NCBI GenBank assembly: GCA_017858295.1
Contig: JAFMBU010000022.1
Span: 1-15,525 of the forward strand
DNA: 15,525 bases
From: Porticoccaceae bacterium
Lineage (GTDB): Bacteria > Pseudomonadota > Gammaproteobacteria > Pseudomonadales > Porticoccaceae
Direction: 5' to 3'
The notes under the pieces were generated by a model, which ran no database searches, was not told the origin of the DNA, and worked only from the letters and a program-made list of their open reading frames with translations. The translations under genes were made by a program, and so were the position numbers. Of the stretch, positions 1 through 6,710 are shown one piece after another (within the stretch, counting starts at the first letter, position 1; each line of letters opens with the position of its first letter).

Positions 1-307
1 CATTGCCATCGGCCAACATCATCAGATGTTCAGCATTGGCAGACTTGCCCCAAGCATCCATTACAAAAACATCGTTCACTGACATACAGGCTACTGTATC
101 AACGCCCTTGGCTTTAATGTCGTCAACATGAACCACAAAACCCGGCAGGTGTGCTGCAGAGCAGGTCGGTGTAAACGCACCGGGAACAGCAAACAGAACA
201 ACTTTTTTACCCGAGAAAATATCAGCAGTGCTAACACCAGTAGGACCATCTGCGCCCATTACAGTGAACATGCCATCAGGAATTTTATCGCCAACTTGAA
301 TCGTCAT
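1..307 (-). CDS. Prx5-type peroxiredoxin, C-terminus cut by window edge
   Basis: Thiol peroxidase of the AhpC/TSA superfamily, Prx5 branch; such enzymes reduce hydrogen peroxide and alkyl hydroperoxides in the cytoplasm using glutathione/glutaredoxin or thioredoxin. Reading leftward from ATG at 307-305, the protein begins MTIQVGDKIPDG and reaches the active-site motif PGAFTPTCS at residues 42-50, with Pro42, Thr46 and the peroxidatic Cys49 in their family positions. About 102 residues are visible; a full Prx5 has roughly 160, so the C-terminal third lies outside the window. The start is supported by GAGG (complement of 313-316), five bases upstream of the ATG. The gene sits 100 bases downstream of ssb on the same strand and may have its own promoter. 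The family is sure; whether a C-terminal glutaredoxin domain or a second cysteine follows cannot be seen. Confidence 0.9.
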   Translation of the reverse strand, partial: MTIQVGDKIPDGMFTVMGADGPTGVSTADIFSGKKVVLFAVPGAFTPTCSAAHLPGFVVHVDDIKAKGVDTVACMSVNDVFVMDAWGKSANAEHLMMLADGN

Positions 308-407
308 AACAACCTCGTAAAAGTAAATGTTAACTCTAGCGAGTAACCACTAGAGCTAAGGAAATCTAAAAGAATCTTAAATACTATTGACTAACAGCCA
401 ACAGGTT

Positions 408-914
408 CTAGAACGGAATATCATCGTCAAAGCTGTCCATGCCCTGAGGGGCTTGCTGCTTAGGCGCCTGATTCTGCTGCTGTTGACCCTGGTTTTGCTG
501 ACCTTGATTTTGTTGACCTTGATTCTGCTGTGGACGATTCTGCTGATATCCACCGCCTCCGCCACCTTCTTGACCGCCGCGACTGTCGAGCATCTGCATT
601 TCGCTGGCCACAATCTCTGTAGTGTAACGATCAGAACCATCTTGGCCCTGCCACTTGCGCGTGCGCAGCGAACCTTCAACATAGACCTTGGAGCCTTTCT
701 TTAAATACTCGCCGGCAATCTCGCCAAGACGATTAAAAAATACTACCTTGTGCCATTCAGTGCGCTCTTGCTGCTCGCCGGTATTCTTGTCCTTCCAGGA
801 CTCCGATGTCGCCAAACTCATATTGGTGACAGCGCCGCCTGAGGGCAAATAGCGCGTTTCCGGATCTTGACCACAGTTACCGACTATTATTACTTTGTTA
901 ATTCCGCGCGCCAT
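408..914 (-). CDS. ssb: Single-stranded DNA-binding protein SSB
   Basis: Binds ssDNA as a tetramer and recruits replication and repair enzymes through its acidic tail. The 168-residue protein has the OB fold in about residues 1-112 (MARGINKVIIVGNCGQDPE start, then TEWHKVVFFNRLGEIAGEYLKKG). A low-complexity Gly/Gln/Asn/Pro linker (about 113-157) follows, and it ends in the canonical tip MDSFDDDIPF. Length is slightly below that of E. coli SSB (178). The linker holds a QNQGQ repeat encoded by a 15-bp tandem repeat at 484-528. It starts 16 bases after the MFS gene ends, with GGGGAAG just upstream of the ATG, so it is probably cotranscribed with that gene, though ssb often also has its own promoter. 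The order ssb-MFS-uvrA is one I recall from Pseudomonas. Confidence 0.98.
   Translation of the reverse strand: MARGINKVIIVGNCGQDPETRYLPSGGAVTNMSLATSESWKDKNTGEQQERTEWHKVVFFNRLGEIAGEYLKKGSKVYVEGSLRTRKWQGQDGSDRYTTEIVASEMQMLDSRGGQEGGGGGGYQQNRPQQNQGQQNQGQQNQGQQQQNQAPKQQAPQGMDSFDDDIPF
484..528 (-). repeat. 15-bp tandem repeat, three copies, in the ssb linker
   Basis: Three consecutive 15-base units beginning TGACC(C/T)TGGTTTTGC on the plus strand (484-498, 499-513, 514-528), differing at a few positions. On the coding strand each unit encodes one QNQGQ pentapeptide, so expansion or contraction keeps the ssb frame and only changes the length of the disordered linker between OB fold and acidic tip. 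Confidence 0.85.
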
Positions 915-930
915 TTTCTTCCCCTGTTCG

Positions 931-2289
931 TTATAAGTTAAAGTAAGGCTTTAGACCGGCCATATCCACGGTCTTCTTGTCCACTTTGGCATAAGCCAAC
1001 TGTTCCCCACGAACGACGAGTATATCCTCTACGCCGGGAACATTTAAGATTAATTTCGCAAAATCCTCATGATCCATAGCACCACTATTGAGAACCACAG
1101 TCTGCAGCGATCGGGGCGCATCTAAACCCAGCGCTAACAGCAACCAGACAAGGCTAATTAGCGCCAGTAATAGGAACAAACTATCGACCCCCAACTGCTG
1201 CACACTCCAACCACCGAGCACTCCGCCGACAAAGGCACCGAAAAATTGACTGGTGGAATAGATCCCCATCGCAGTACCCTTCTGTCCCGCCGGGCAGACT
1301 TTACTCAACCATGAAGGCAGCGACGCTTCGAGTAGATTAAACGCAGCAAAAAATAGCAGCAACATAATCGGCGTCAACAATGGGCTCCTAAAAAGCCCCA
1401 GCAGCAACAGGGCTAGGGTCACACAGGCAACCGCCGCGGTAAAACTAAGTTTTTGCCGCTGTAATTTCTCACCGACAATCATCACTGGCAACATAGCCAC
1501 AAAACCACCGCCGAGCAGTACTAGATAGACCCACCAGAGATCCGCCGCGACTATGCCGAGCTCTTCCGAGAGCAGCACGGGAATCACCACAAAGGCCGCC
1601 ATCAAAATTAAGTGCAGTGCGAAAATACCGAAGTTGAGGCGCAGCAGATTGCGGTCTTTAAAAAGGCTGCGGATCTGTCGCAGATCTGTATAGGTCTCAC
1701 GATTGCGCTGCACCGTGACCGCCCTCGGCACCCAGCGCATAAAAATAATAATGCCCAGACCACCCAGCAGCGCAGTGACCCAGAACACGCCAGGCAATCC
1801 TAGCGCCGTGGCGATAAGTGGGCCAATAATCATCGCCAACATAAAGGACATACCTATACTGGCGCCTATGGTGGCCATCGCCTTGGTGCGATTTTCCTCA
1901 CTGGTAAGATCACTGACCAGCGCCATAAGCGTACTGGCGATTGCACCAGCACCTTGAATAGCACGACCGACAATTAAACCGGTGCTGGTCTCTGCCCATG
2001 CCGCCACCAAACTGCCGAGTACAAACACTAACAGGCCGCCAATAATCACCGGCCGTCGGCCAATCTTGTCAGACAGTAGTCCCAGGGGGATTTGCAGAGC
2101 TGCCTGAGTGAGTCCATAGATTCCAAGACATAGGCCCAGCAACAAAGGGTTGAACCCCGGGTAGTTATCCATATAGAGAGCCAGTATCGGCAGCACCATA
2201 AACAGGCCGAGCATTCTAAAGCCATAAAGGCTAGCCAGTGAGATGACCGCGCGCTTCTCTAGGGAGGAAAATGAAGGGGAATTATTCAA
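931..2289 (-). CDS. MFS transporter, YajR-like with C-terminal ferredoxin-like domain
   Basis: Inner-membrane major facilitator superfamily antiporter of the drug/sugar efflux type; the substrate is unknown. The 452 residues match E. coli YajR in length and build. The N-terminus (EKRAVISLASLYGFRMLGLF) resembles YajR, about 12 hydrophobic helices follow, and MFS motif A lies at residues 70-80 (GLLSDKIGRRP). A soluble tail of about 60 residues (389-452) probably forms the small alpha/beta YAM domain. The start is uncertain: the frame opens with TTG at 2289-2287, no in-frame ATG lies upstream, no strong Shine-Dalgarno is visible, and the next ATG (residue 26) would remove part of helix 1, so TTG is preferred. 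It is divergent from uvrA and 16 bases upstream of ssb, so likely the first gene of an MFS-ssb transcript. A C-terminal role in sensing or regulation is inference. Confidence 0.88.
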   Translation of the reverse strand: MNNSPSFSSLEKRAVISLASLYGFRMLGLFMVLPILALYMDNYPGFNPLLLGLCLGIYGLTQAALQIPLGLLSDKIGRRPVIIGGLLVFVLGSLVAAWAETSTGLIVGRAIQGAGAIASTLMALVSDLTSEENRTKAMATIGASIGMSFMLAMIIGPLIATALGLPGVFWVTALLGGLGIIIFMRWVPRAVTVQRNRETYTDLRQIRSLFKDRNLLRLNFGIFALHLILMAAFVVIPVLLSEELGIVAADLWWVYLVLLGGGFVAMLPVMIVGEKLQRQKLSFTAAVACVTLALLLLGLFRSPLLTPIMLLLFFAAFNLLEASLPSWLSKVCPAGQKGTAMGIYSTSQFFGAFVGGVLGGWSVQQLGVDSLFLLLALISLVWLLLALGLDAPRSLQTVVLNSGAMDHEDFAKLILNVPGVEDILVVRGEQLAYAKVDKKTVDMAGLKPYFNL

Positions 2290-2465
2290 GTCAGTATCAA
2301 GGCAGTAAATGGGCCGAGCATTTTAACAGCGCCGCGCCACAGTGCACGGTCTAAAATAAATATTTAGTACTTAATCTGTACTCTATTACCTATAACTATT
2401 TTCCCTCCATTGCAGTCTGTCGCCGCGGACTATTCGTAATACTTTGATGAATTGTCAGAATCACT

Positions 2466-2495
2466 TTGCCCAGTGCACCAACAGCACCCTATAAT
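2466..2495 (+). promoter_or_regulatory. Predicted sigma70-type promoter of uvrA
   Basis: A consensus -10 hexamer TATAAT at 2490-2495 is preceded, with an 18-base spacer, by TTGCCC at 2466-2471 (four of six matches to TTGACA). Transcription would start near 2502, giving a leader of about 25 bases before the uvrA ATG at 2527. No canonical LexA box (CTGT-N8-ACAG) overlaps it. The rest of the 237-base intergenic region must also hold the start signals of the divergent MFS gene, which I could not identify with confidence. Confidence 0.55.
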
Positions 2496-2526
2496 CGATC
2501 GTTTAACATAACCAAAAGAATTCTCA

Positions 2527-5403
2527 ATGAATACCATCCAGGTACGCGGCGCCCGAACACACAATCTAAAAAATATTGATCTTGATATTCCACGGGACAA
2601 ATTAGTCGTGATTACGGGCCTGTCTGGGTCGGGAAAATCATCTCTGGCCTTTGACACCCTCTATGCCGAGGGGCAGCGTCGCTATGTCGAATCGCTCTCC
2701 ACCTATGCCCGGCAGTTCCTGTCGATGATGGAAAAGCCCGATGTGGATCATATTGAGGGACTCTCCCCAGCGATCTCCATTGAGCAAAAGTCTACCTCCC
2801 ACAATCCCCGTTCGACGGTTGGTACTATTACCGAGATTTACGATTATCTGCGCCTGCTGTTTGCCCGTGCCGGTGAGCCCCGCTGCCCAGAGCACAACCA
2901 AGCGTTAAAAGCGCAGACGGTCAGCCAGATGGTGGATCAGGTCTTGGCTATGCCCGAGAACACCAAGCTTATGCTCCTGGCGCCGATTATCAAAGGGCGC
3001 AAAGGCGAGCACTTGCATCTGTTTGACAGCCTCCGGCGCCAAGGTTTTATTCGCGCCCGCATCGACGGTGTGGTCTGCGACTTAGATGAAGCGCCAGCAC
3101 TGAATAAAAAACAAAAGCACGATATAGAAGTGGTAGTCGATCGCTTTAAAGTAAAAGCCGATATAGGCATACGTCTAGCGGAATCCTTTGAAACCGCCCT
3201 CACCCTAGCAGAGGGTCTGGCGGGCATTAGTTTTATGGACAGCGAAGAGTCAGACCAGATGTTCTCGGCCAAATTCGCCTGTTCAGTGTGTAACTACAGC
3301 CTCAATGAACTAGAGCCACGATTATTTTCCTTTAATAACCCGGTCGGTGCCTGCCCCACCTGTGATGGTTTGGGTGTGCATCAGTTTTTTGATATTGATC
3401 GTGTGGTCCATCACCCGGAAGCCTCGATATCTGAAGGCGCGATTCGCGGCTGGGATCGTCGCACACTCTACTACTACAATATGCTCACCTCCCTGGCGGC
3501 CCATTACGATTTCGATATAGATTCACCCTGGGAAGCATTGAGCGAAGATCATCGCAAGAAAATCCTCTATGGCAGCGGCAAGGAAGAAATCACCTTTAGC
3601 TATGTCAATGATCGCGGCACCATGTTCCGCCGCGAACATACCTTTGAAGGCGTGATCAATAATATGGAGCGCCGCTACCGGGAAACTGAGTCTGGCTCTG
3701 TACGGGAAGAGCTGGGCAAGTATATGACCAGCAGCCACTGCCCAGAGTGCGACGGCACGCGACTGCGCAAATCGGCGCGCCATGTATTTATCGACGACCG
3801 TCGCATCGAAGATATTGTCAGTATGCCTGTGGGGGACTGCTGCGATTACTTCGACAATATTGAACTGGAAGGTCGTCAAGGCGAGATCGCCGAAAAAATC
3901 ATTAAAGAGATTCGCCAGCGTTTCCGTTTTCTGGTGGATGTTGGGCTTAACTATTTATCCTTAAACCGCAGTGCCGATACACTCTCCGGTGGTGAAGCTC
4001 AGCGTATCCGTCTCGCCAGTCAAATTGGCGCAGGTCTAGTGGGGGTTATGTATATCCTCGATGAACCTTCAATTGGTTTGCACCAGCGAGATAACGAGCG
4101 ACTATTAAAAACCTTGGTACGTCTTCGAGATCTGGGCAATACAGTTATTGTTGTGGAGCACGATGAAGAGGCTATTGCCGCCGCTGACTATATTATCGAT
4201 ATTGGCCCTGGTGCCGGTGTTCACGGTGGTGAGGTGGTTGCCGAGGGTACTGCACAGCAGATTCACGACAACCCCAATTCTGTCACCGGCCAGTTTATGT
4301 CCGGCGTGCGCGGGATAAAAATACCCAGCAAACGCAACCAGCCCAAGGGCAAGTTTATTGATGTCACTGGCGCCTGTGGTAATAATTTACGGAATGTCGA
4401 CCTGCAAATTCCGATTGGTTTATTTACCTGTATTACCGGTGTCTCAGGCTCAGGTAAATCAACTCTGATCAATGGCACCTTATATCCGGCTGCGGCTGTG
4501 GCGCTCAACAAGGCAACGACCTTAAAGTCCGCGGCCCACGATACCATTACCGGACTCAATCATCTGGATAAGTGTATTGATATTGACCAGAGCCCCATTG
4601 GTCGCACACCGCGCTCGAACCCAGCCACTTACACCGGCATTTTCACACCGATCCGCGAGCTGTTTGCCGCCACTCAGGAAGCCCGTTCACGGGGCTATAA
4701 TCCCGGGCGCTTTAGCTTCAACGTCAAAGGCGGTCGCTGCGAAGCCTGCCAAGGTGATGGCGTAACCAAAGTGGAAATGCATTTCTTACCGGATATTTAT
4801 GTGCCCTGCGATGTGTGCAAGAGCAAGCGCTATAACCGCGAGACTCTGGACATTCACTTTAAAGGCAAAAATATTCATCAGGTGTTGGATATGACCGTTG
4901 AGGATGCCCGCGTATTTTTCGATCCGATTCCCGCCATTGCCCGCAAACTGCAAACCCTGATGGATGTAGGCCTCTCCTATATTAAGCTGGGTCAGTCGGC
5001 GACCACCTTATCCGGTGGTGAAGCCCAGCGTATCAAGCTGTCAAAAGAACTCTCCAAGCGCGACACCGGCAAGACACTTTATATCCTTGACGAGCCCACC
5101 ACTGGATTGCACTTCCACGATATTGAACAGCTACTGGCGGTACTCCATAGACTGCGCGACCAAGGTAATACCATGGTCGTAATTGAGCATAATCTGGATG
5201 TCATCAAGACCGCGGATTGGATTGTGGATCTGGGTCCTGAAGGGGGTTCTGGCGGCGGGATGATTATTGCCGAAGGAACACCTGAGACTGTGGCGACCAT
5301 TAAAGCCTCACACACAGGGCATTTCTTAAAGGATATGTTGAAGGGTAAACCTGCTGCCCAAGCCTCAGCCAAAGGCAAAGGCAAAAGCAAAGCCGTGGCC
5401 TAA
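2527..5403 (+). CDS. uvrA: Excinuclease ABC subunit A, UvrA
   Basis: DNA-damage sensor ATPase of nucleotide excision repair. A UvrA dimer with UvrB scans DNA, loads UvrB at bulky lesions and leaves before UvrC cuts. The 958 residues contain two complete ABC modules. Walker A motifs are at 31-38 (GLSGSGKS, Lys37) and 638-646 (GVSGSGKST, Lys644). Signature motifs LSGGEAQRI start at 486 and 828; Walker B motifs YILDEP start at 509 and 852. Cys252/255/276/279 form the first zinc module and Cys738/741/761/764 the second. A further CPEC pair is at 405/408. Length is close to E. coli UvrA (940); the extra residues are mainly a Lys/Gly/Ala-rich tail (KGKGKSK). All key residues are present, so the protein should be active. 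The ATG at 2527 has only a weak AAGAA-type ribosome site. It is convergent with the DUF3581 gene. Confidence 0.99.
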   Translation: MNTIQVRGARTHNLKNIDLDIPRDKLVVITGLSGSGKSSLAFDTLYAEGQRRYVESLSTYARQFLSMMEKPDVDHIEGLSPAISIEQKSTSHNPRSTVGTITEIYDYLRLLFARAGEPRCPEHNQALKAQTVSQMVDQVLAMPENTKLMLLAPIIKGRKGEHLHLFDSLRRQGFIRARIDGVVCDLDEAPALNKKQKHDIEVVVDRFKVKADIGIRLAESFETALTLAEGLAGISFMDSEESDQMFSAKFACSVCNYSLNELEPRLFSFNNPVGACPTCDGLGVHQFFDIDRVVHHPEASISEGAIRGWDRRTLYYYNMLTSLAAHYDFDIDSPWEALSEDHRKKILYGSGKEEITFSYVNDRGTMFRREHTFEGVINNMERRYRETESGSVREELGKYMTSSHCPECDGTRLRKSARHVFIDDRRIEDIVSMPVGDCCDYFDNIELEGRQGEIAEKIIKEIRQRFRFLVDVGLNYLSLNRSADTLSGGEAQRIRLASQIGAGLVGVMYILDEPSIGLHQRDNERLLKTLVRLRDLGNTVIVVEHDEEAIAAADYIIDIGPGAGVHGGEVVAEGTAQQIHDNPNSVTGQFMSGVRGIKIPSKRNQPKGKFIDVTGACGNNLRNVDLQIPIGLFTCITGVSGSGKSTLINGTLYPAAAVALNKATTLKSAAHDTITGLNHLDKCIDIDQSPIGRTPRSNPATYTGIFTPIRELFAATQEARSRGYNPGRFSFNVKGGRCEACQGDGVTKVEMHFLPDIYVPCDVCKSKRYNRETLDIHFKGKNIHQVLDMTVEDARVFFDPIPAIARKLQTLMDVGLSYIKLGQSATTLSGGEAQRIKLSKELSKRDTGKTLYILDEPTTGLHFHDIEQLLAVLHRLRDQGNTMVVIEHNLDVIKTADWIVDLGPEGGSGGGMIIAEGTPETVATIKASHTGHFLKDMLKGKPAAQASAKGKGKSKAVA

Positions 5404-5429
5404 ACTGCTGGGCTCAGACTATTAGAATC

Positions 5430-5460
5430 AATCAGGCTTTGCTGTGACGGGCCTGATTTT
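5430..5460 (+). terminator. Possible intrinsic terminator of uvrA
   Basis: Inverted repeat AATCAGGC (5430-5437) and GCCTGATT (5451-5458) with a 13-base loop, running into TTTT. It lies 27 bases after the uvrA stop and overlaps the last codons of the convergent DUF3581 gene. The T-run is short, so termination may be weak. On the minus strand the stem is not followed by T residues, so it would act for uvrA only. Confidence 0.4.
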
Positions 5461-6142
5461 CCAAATAGGTTGCCACCATCAGATCTATGGCCTCCTGCTG
5501 ATATTCACGCAGGCCACTGAGAATTAAAGTCTTCAAACCAGCGCCAACGATCTTGCCGTTATCCATCAGATTAAACTTAAACTCTGCATTGCCACGCTTG
5601 CCATCCACCTCAAGACTGGTGTCGGCCAGTTCAACACTGGGCTGCTTCAGCTCCAGAGTCTGCAACTGCAATGACATAGATTCATAGATCACCAGCGGTC
5701 GCTGGGGGTTGATCATGACGCTTTTCTCAGCCATCAATGGCACTAGAATATGCGGGAAATTCTGTCCCGAAAAGAACACATAGTTTTTAATCAGGCTTTC
5801 CAGCACCCCCAGATCCTGAAGCTGATCACCACTGCGGGACACCTTGAGATAGGTCTTTTCACGCGCATCGGCAATCTCAAATTGATCCCCTGGAGACTCA
5901 GGCAGAACCAATGGCGTATTTGCTGAGACCATGCCGGAGAAGTCAAAGCGCATCTGCTGACTCAGGCCATAACGCTCTAACACCAATGCAAACAACAGAT
6001 CCCCTGGAACACAGAAGCGTTTGCTGTCCATATCATGGATCGGATTGAAATCATTGCTGATGGTTTTGGCAAAGTTACTGCCCTGCTCAGCACTGATACT
6101 GAGGGCAGGTCCATCAGCGGAATAAAATTGCTGTAAAAACAT
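5432..6142 (-). CDS. DUF3581 family protein
   Basis: Conserved gammaproteobacterial protein of unknown function, 236 residues from the chosen start. Recognisable features are the N-terminal MFLQQFYS and, about 35 residues in, the block DFNPIHD followed by KRFCVPGDLLFALVL, which resembles the catalytic-loop region of MaoC/hotdog-type dehydratases. I infer a hotdog-like fold, but no activity is shown. I recognise the family by this block. The frame is open upstream to 6226, but that extension overlaps the end of the DUF2750-like gene and reads into non-family sequence. The ATG at 6142-6140, preceded by an AGAAGAG stretch and 22 bases after the upstream stop, is the better start. It is likely cotranscribed with the DUF2750-like gene. 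No signal peptide or membrane segment is visible, so it is probably cytoplasmic. Confidence 0.78.
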   Translation of the reverse strand: MFLQQFYSADGPALSISAEQGSNFAKTISNDFNPIHDMDSKRFCVPGDLLFALVLERYGLSQQMRFDFSGMVSANTPLVLPESPGDQFEIADAREKTYLKVSRSGDQLQDLGVLESLIKNYVFFSGQNFPHILVPLMAEKSVMINPQRPLVIYESMSLQLQTLELKQPSVELADTSLEVDGKRGNAEFKFNLMDNGKIVGAGLKTLILSGLREYQQEAIDLMVATYLENQARHSKA

Positions 6143-6164
6143 ATTCGGGTCTACTCTTCTGCTC

Positions 6165-6530
6165 TTAATCAAGTTCGGCTTCGAACTCTTCAAGGAGATC
6201 CAAAGGCTCCATTTCCCGCCCTTCAAGATCTGCAGTCCAGTTGACGCCCACCATCAACACATCGCTGTGCATGCCGGGCAACCAGTCGTCGAGAAACTCT
6301 TCCATTTCGATGGCAACCGGCGTGTAGACATCCCAATCACCATTGCACAGCGCCTGAGCAAAGTCACAATTTGACCAAAAGGGAATAACATCGATGGTGT
6401 CGCTATCGGTTGAGCCAACTAACGCCCAGTTATCCTCCGCGTCCTTTAATCCCCAGACGCAACCGGCTTCTAAGCTCTCTACAATCATGCGATCGAGATT
6501 TTCTTGAAGGTCTTCAGATAGTGGTTCCAT
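6165..6530 (-). CDS. DUF2750-like small acidic protein
   Basis: 121-residue, strongly acidic, probably cytoplasmic protein of unknown function. The pattern CVWGLKDAEDNWALV, then IPFWSNCDFAQALCNGDW, then EMEEFLDDWLPGM fits the DUF2750 family (Trp-containing N-terminal strand, 'iPlW' and 'fl..WLp' blocks). I match it from memory of the family. There is no signal peptide, membrane segment or visible catalytic motif. The ATG at 6530-6528 has no clear Shine-Dalgarno; an internal Met at residue 15 is possible but would cut the first conserved helix. It is first of a two-gene unit with the DUF3581 gene, divergent from the TonB-receptor operon. A weak promoter may lie at 6564-6592 on the minus strand (TTGGGA, 17 bases, TACCAT). 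Confidence 0.7.
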   Translation of the reverse strand: MEPLSEDLQENLDRMIVESLEAGCVWGLKDAEDNWALVGSTDSDTIDVIPFWSNCDFAQALCNGDWDVYTPVAIEMEEFLDDWLPGMHSDVLMVGVNWTADLEGREMEPLDLLEEFEAELD

Positions 6531-6563
6531 GGCGACGGCTCATAAGCAAATTGACAAGCGCGC

Positions 6564-6592
6564 ATGGTACTCGCTTTTTGGTTTTGTCCCAA
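6564..6592 (-). promoter_or_regulatory. Weak candidate promoter of the DUF2750-DUF3581 pair
   Basis: Minus-strand TTGGGA (complement of 6587-6592) and TACCAT (complement of 6564-6569) are separated by 17 bases; each matches four of six consensus positions. The spacing and the position about 35-60 bases before the start codon fit, but the match is weak and could be chance. Confidence 0.25.
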
Positions 6593-6630
6593 CTGTAATC
6601 TCCGGTTGGTGCCAGGCAAAAATCCTTAAC

Positions 6631-6647
6631 TGCGACAATTTGTCACA
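6631..6647. promoter_or_regulatory. Palindromic operator, RegA/PrrA-like, upstream of the receptor operon
   Basis: The 17-base sequence TGCGACAATTTGTCACA has arms TGCGACAA and TTGTCACA around a single central base, pairing at seven of eight positions. It contains GCGAC-N5-GTCAC, close to the GCGNC...GNCGC half-sites I recall for RegA/PrrA/RegR-type Fis-HTH regulators; such a regulator is the last gene of the operon that starts here. Its centre (6639) is about 44 bases before the predicted transcription start (near 6683), a usual position for an activator contacting RNA polymerase. That it is bound by this regulator is inference. Confidence 0.5.
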
Positions 6648-6676
6648 TTGTTCCACGGCGGCCAAATACTTAAAAT
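6648..6676 (+). promoter_or_regulatory. Predicted activator-dependent promoter of the TonB receptor operon
   Basis: -10 hexamer TAAAAT (6671-6676, five of six) with a 17-base spacer from TTGTTC (6648-6653, only three of six). The poor -35 directly abuts the palindrome at 6631-6647, as expected where an activator replaces -35 contacts. The implied start near 6683 leaves a leader of about 28 bases before ATG 6711. It also excludes the longer reading frame beginning at 6648 as the real start. Confidence 0.45.
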
Positions 6677-6710
6677 TGCGCCCTTCGTTTACTACCCTCT
6701 GGTTGTTTTT

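Noticed and set aside
334..355. CTCTAG-N10-CTAGAG inverted repeat between ssb and the peroxiredoxin gene
   Set aside because: Short AT-containing arms, long loop and no T-tract; not convincing as terminator or operator.
387..704. Plus-strand leucine-rich open frame resembling a small membrane protein
   Set aside because: It is antisense to ssb; its Leu-rich run is the shadow of the CAG/CAA-type codons of the SSB linker repeat, and no ribosome site is seen.
2376..2391. Possible LexA box CTGT-N8-ACCT upstream of uvrA
   Set aside because: Only the left half-site fits, and it is about 100 bases upstream of the best -10, so it is not listed as an operator.
2340..2478. CAGTGCAC present twice (2340-2347 and 2471-2478) in the uvrA upstream region
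   Set aside because: An eight-base match 131 bases apart is weak; no further structure supports a paired operator.
6143..6226. N-terminal extension of the DUF3581 protein
   Set aside because: It overlaps the end of the DUF2750-like gene and does not resemble the family; ATG at 6142 gives the expected MFLxxF start.
6648..6710. Longer N-terminus for the TonB receptor
   Set aside because: It would begin inside the predicted -35 region and bury the signal peptide; ATG 6711 gives a standard signal sequence.
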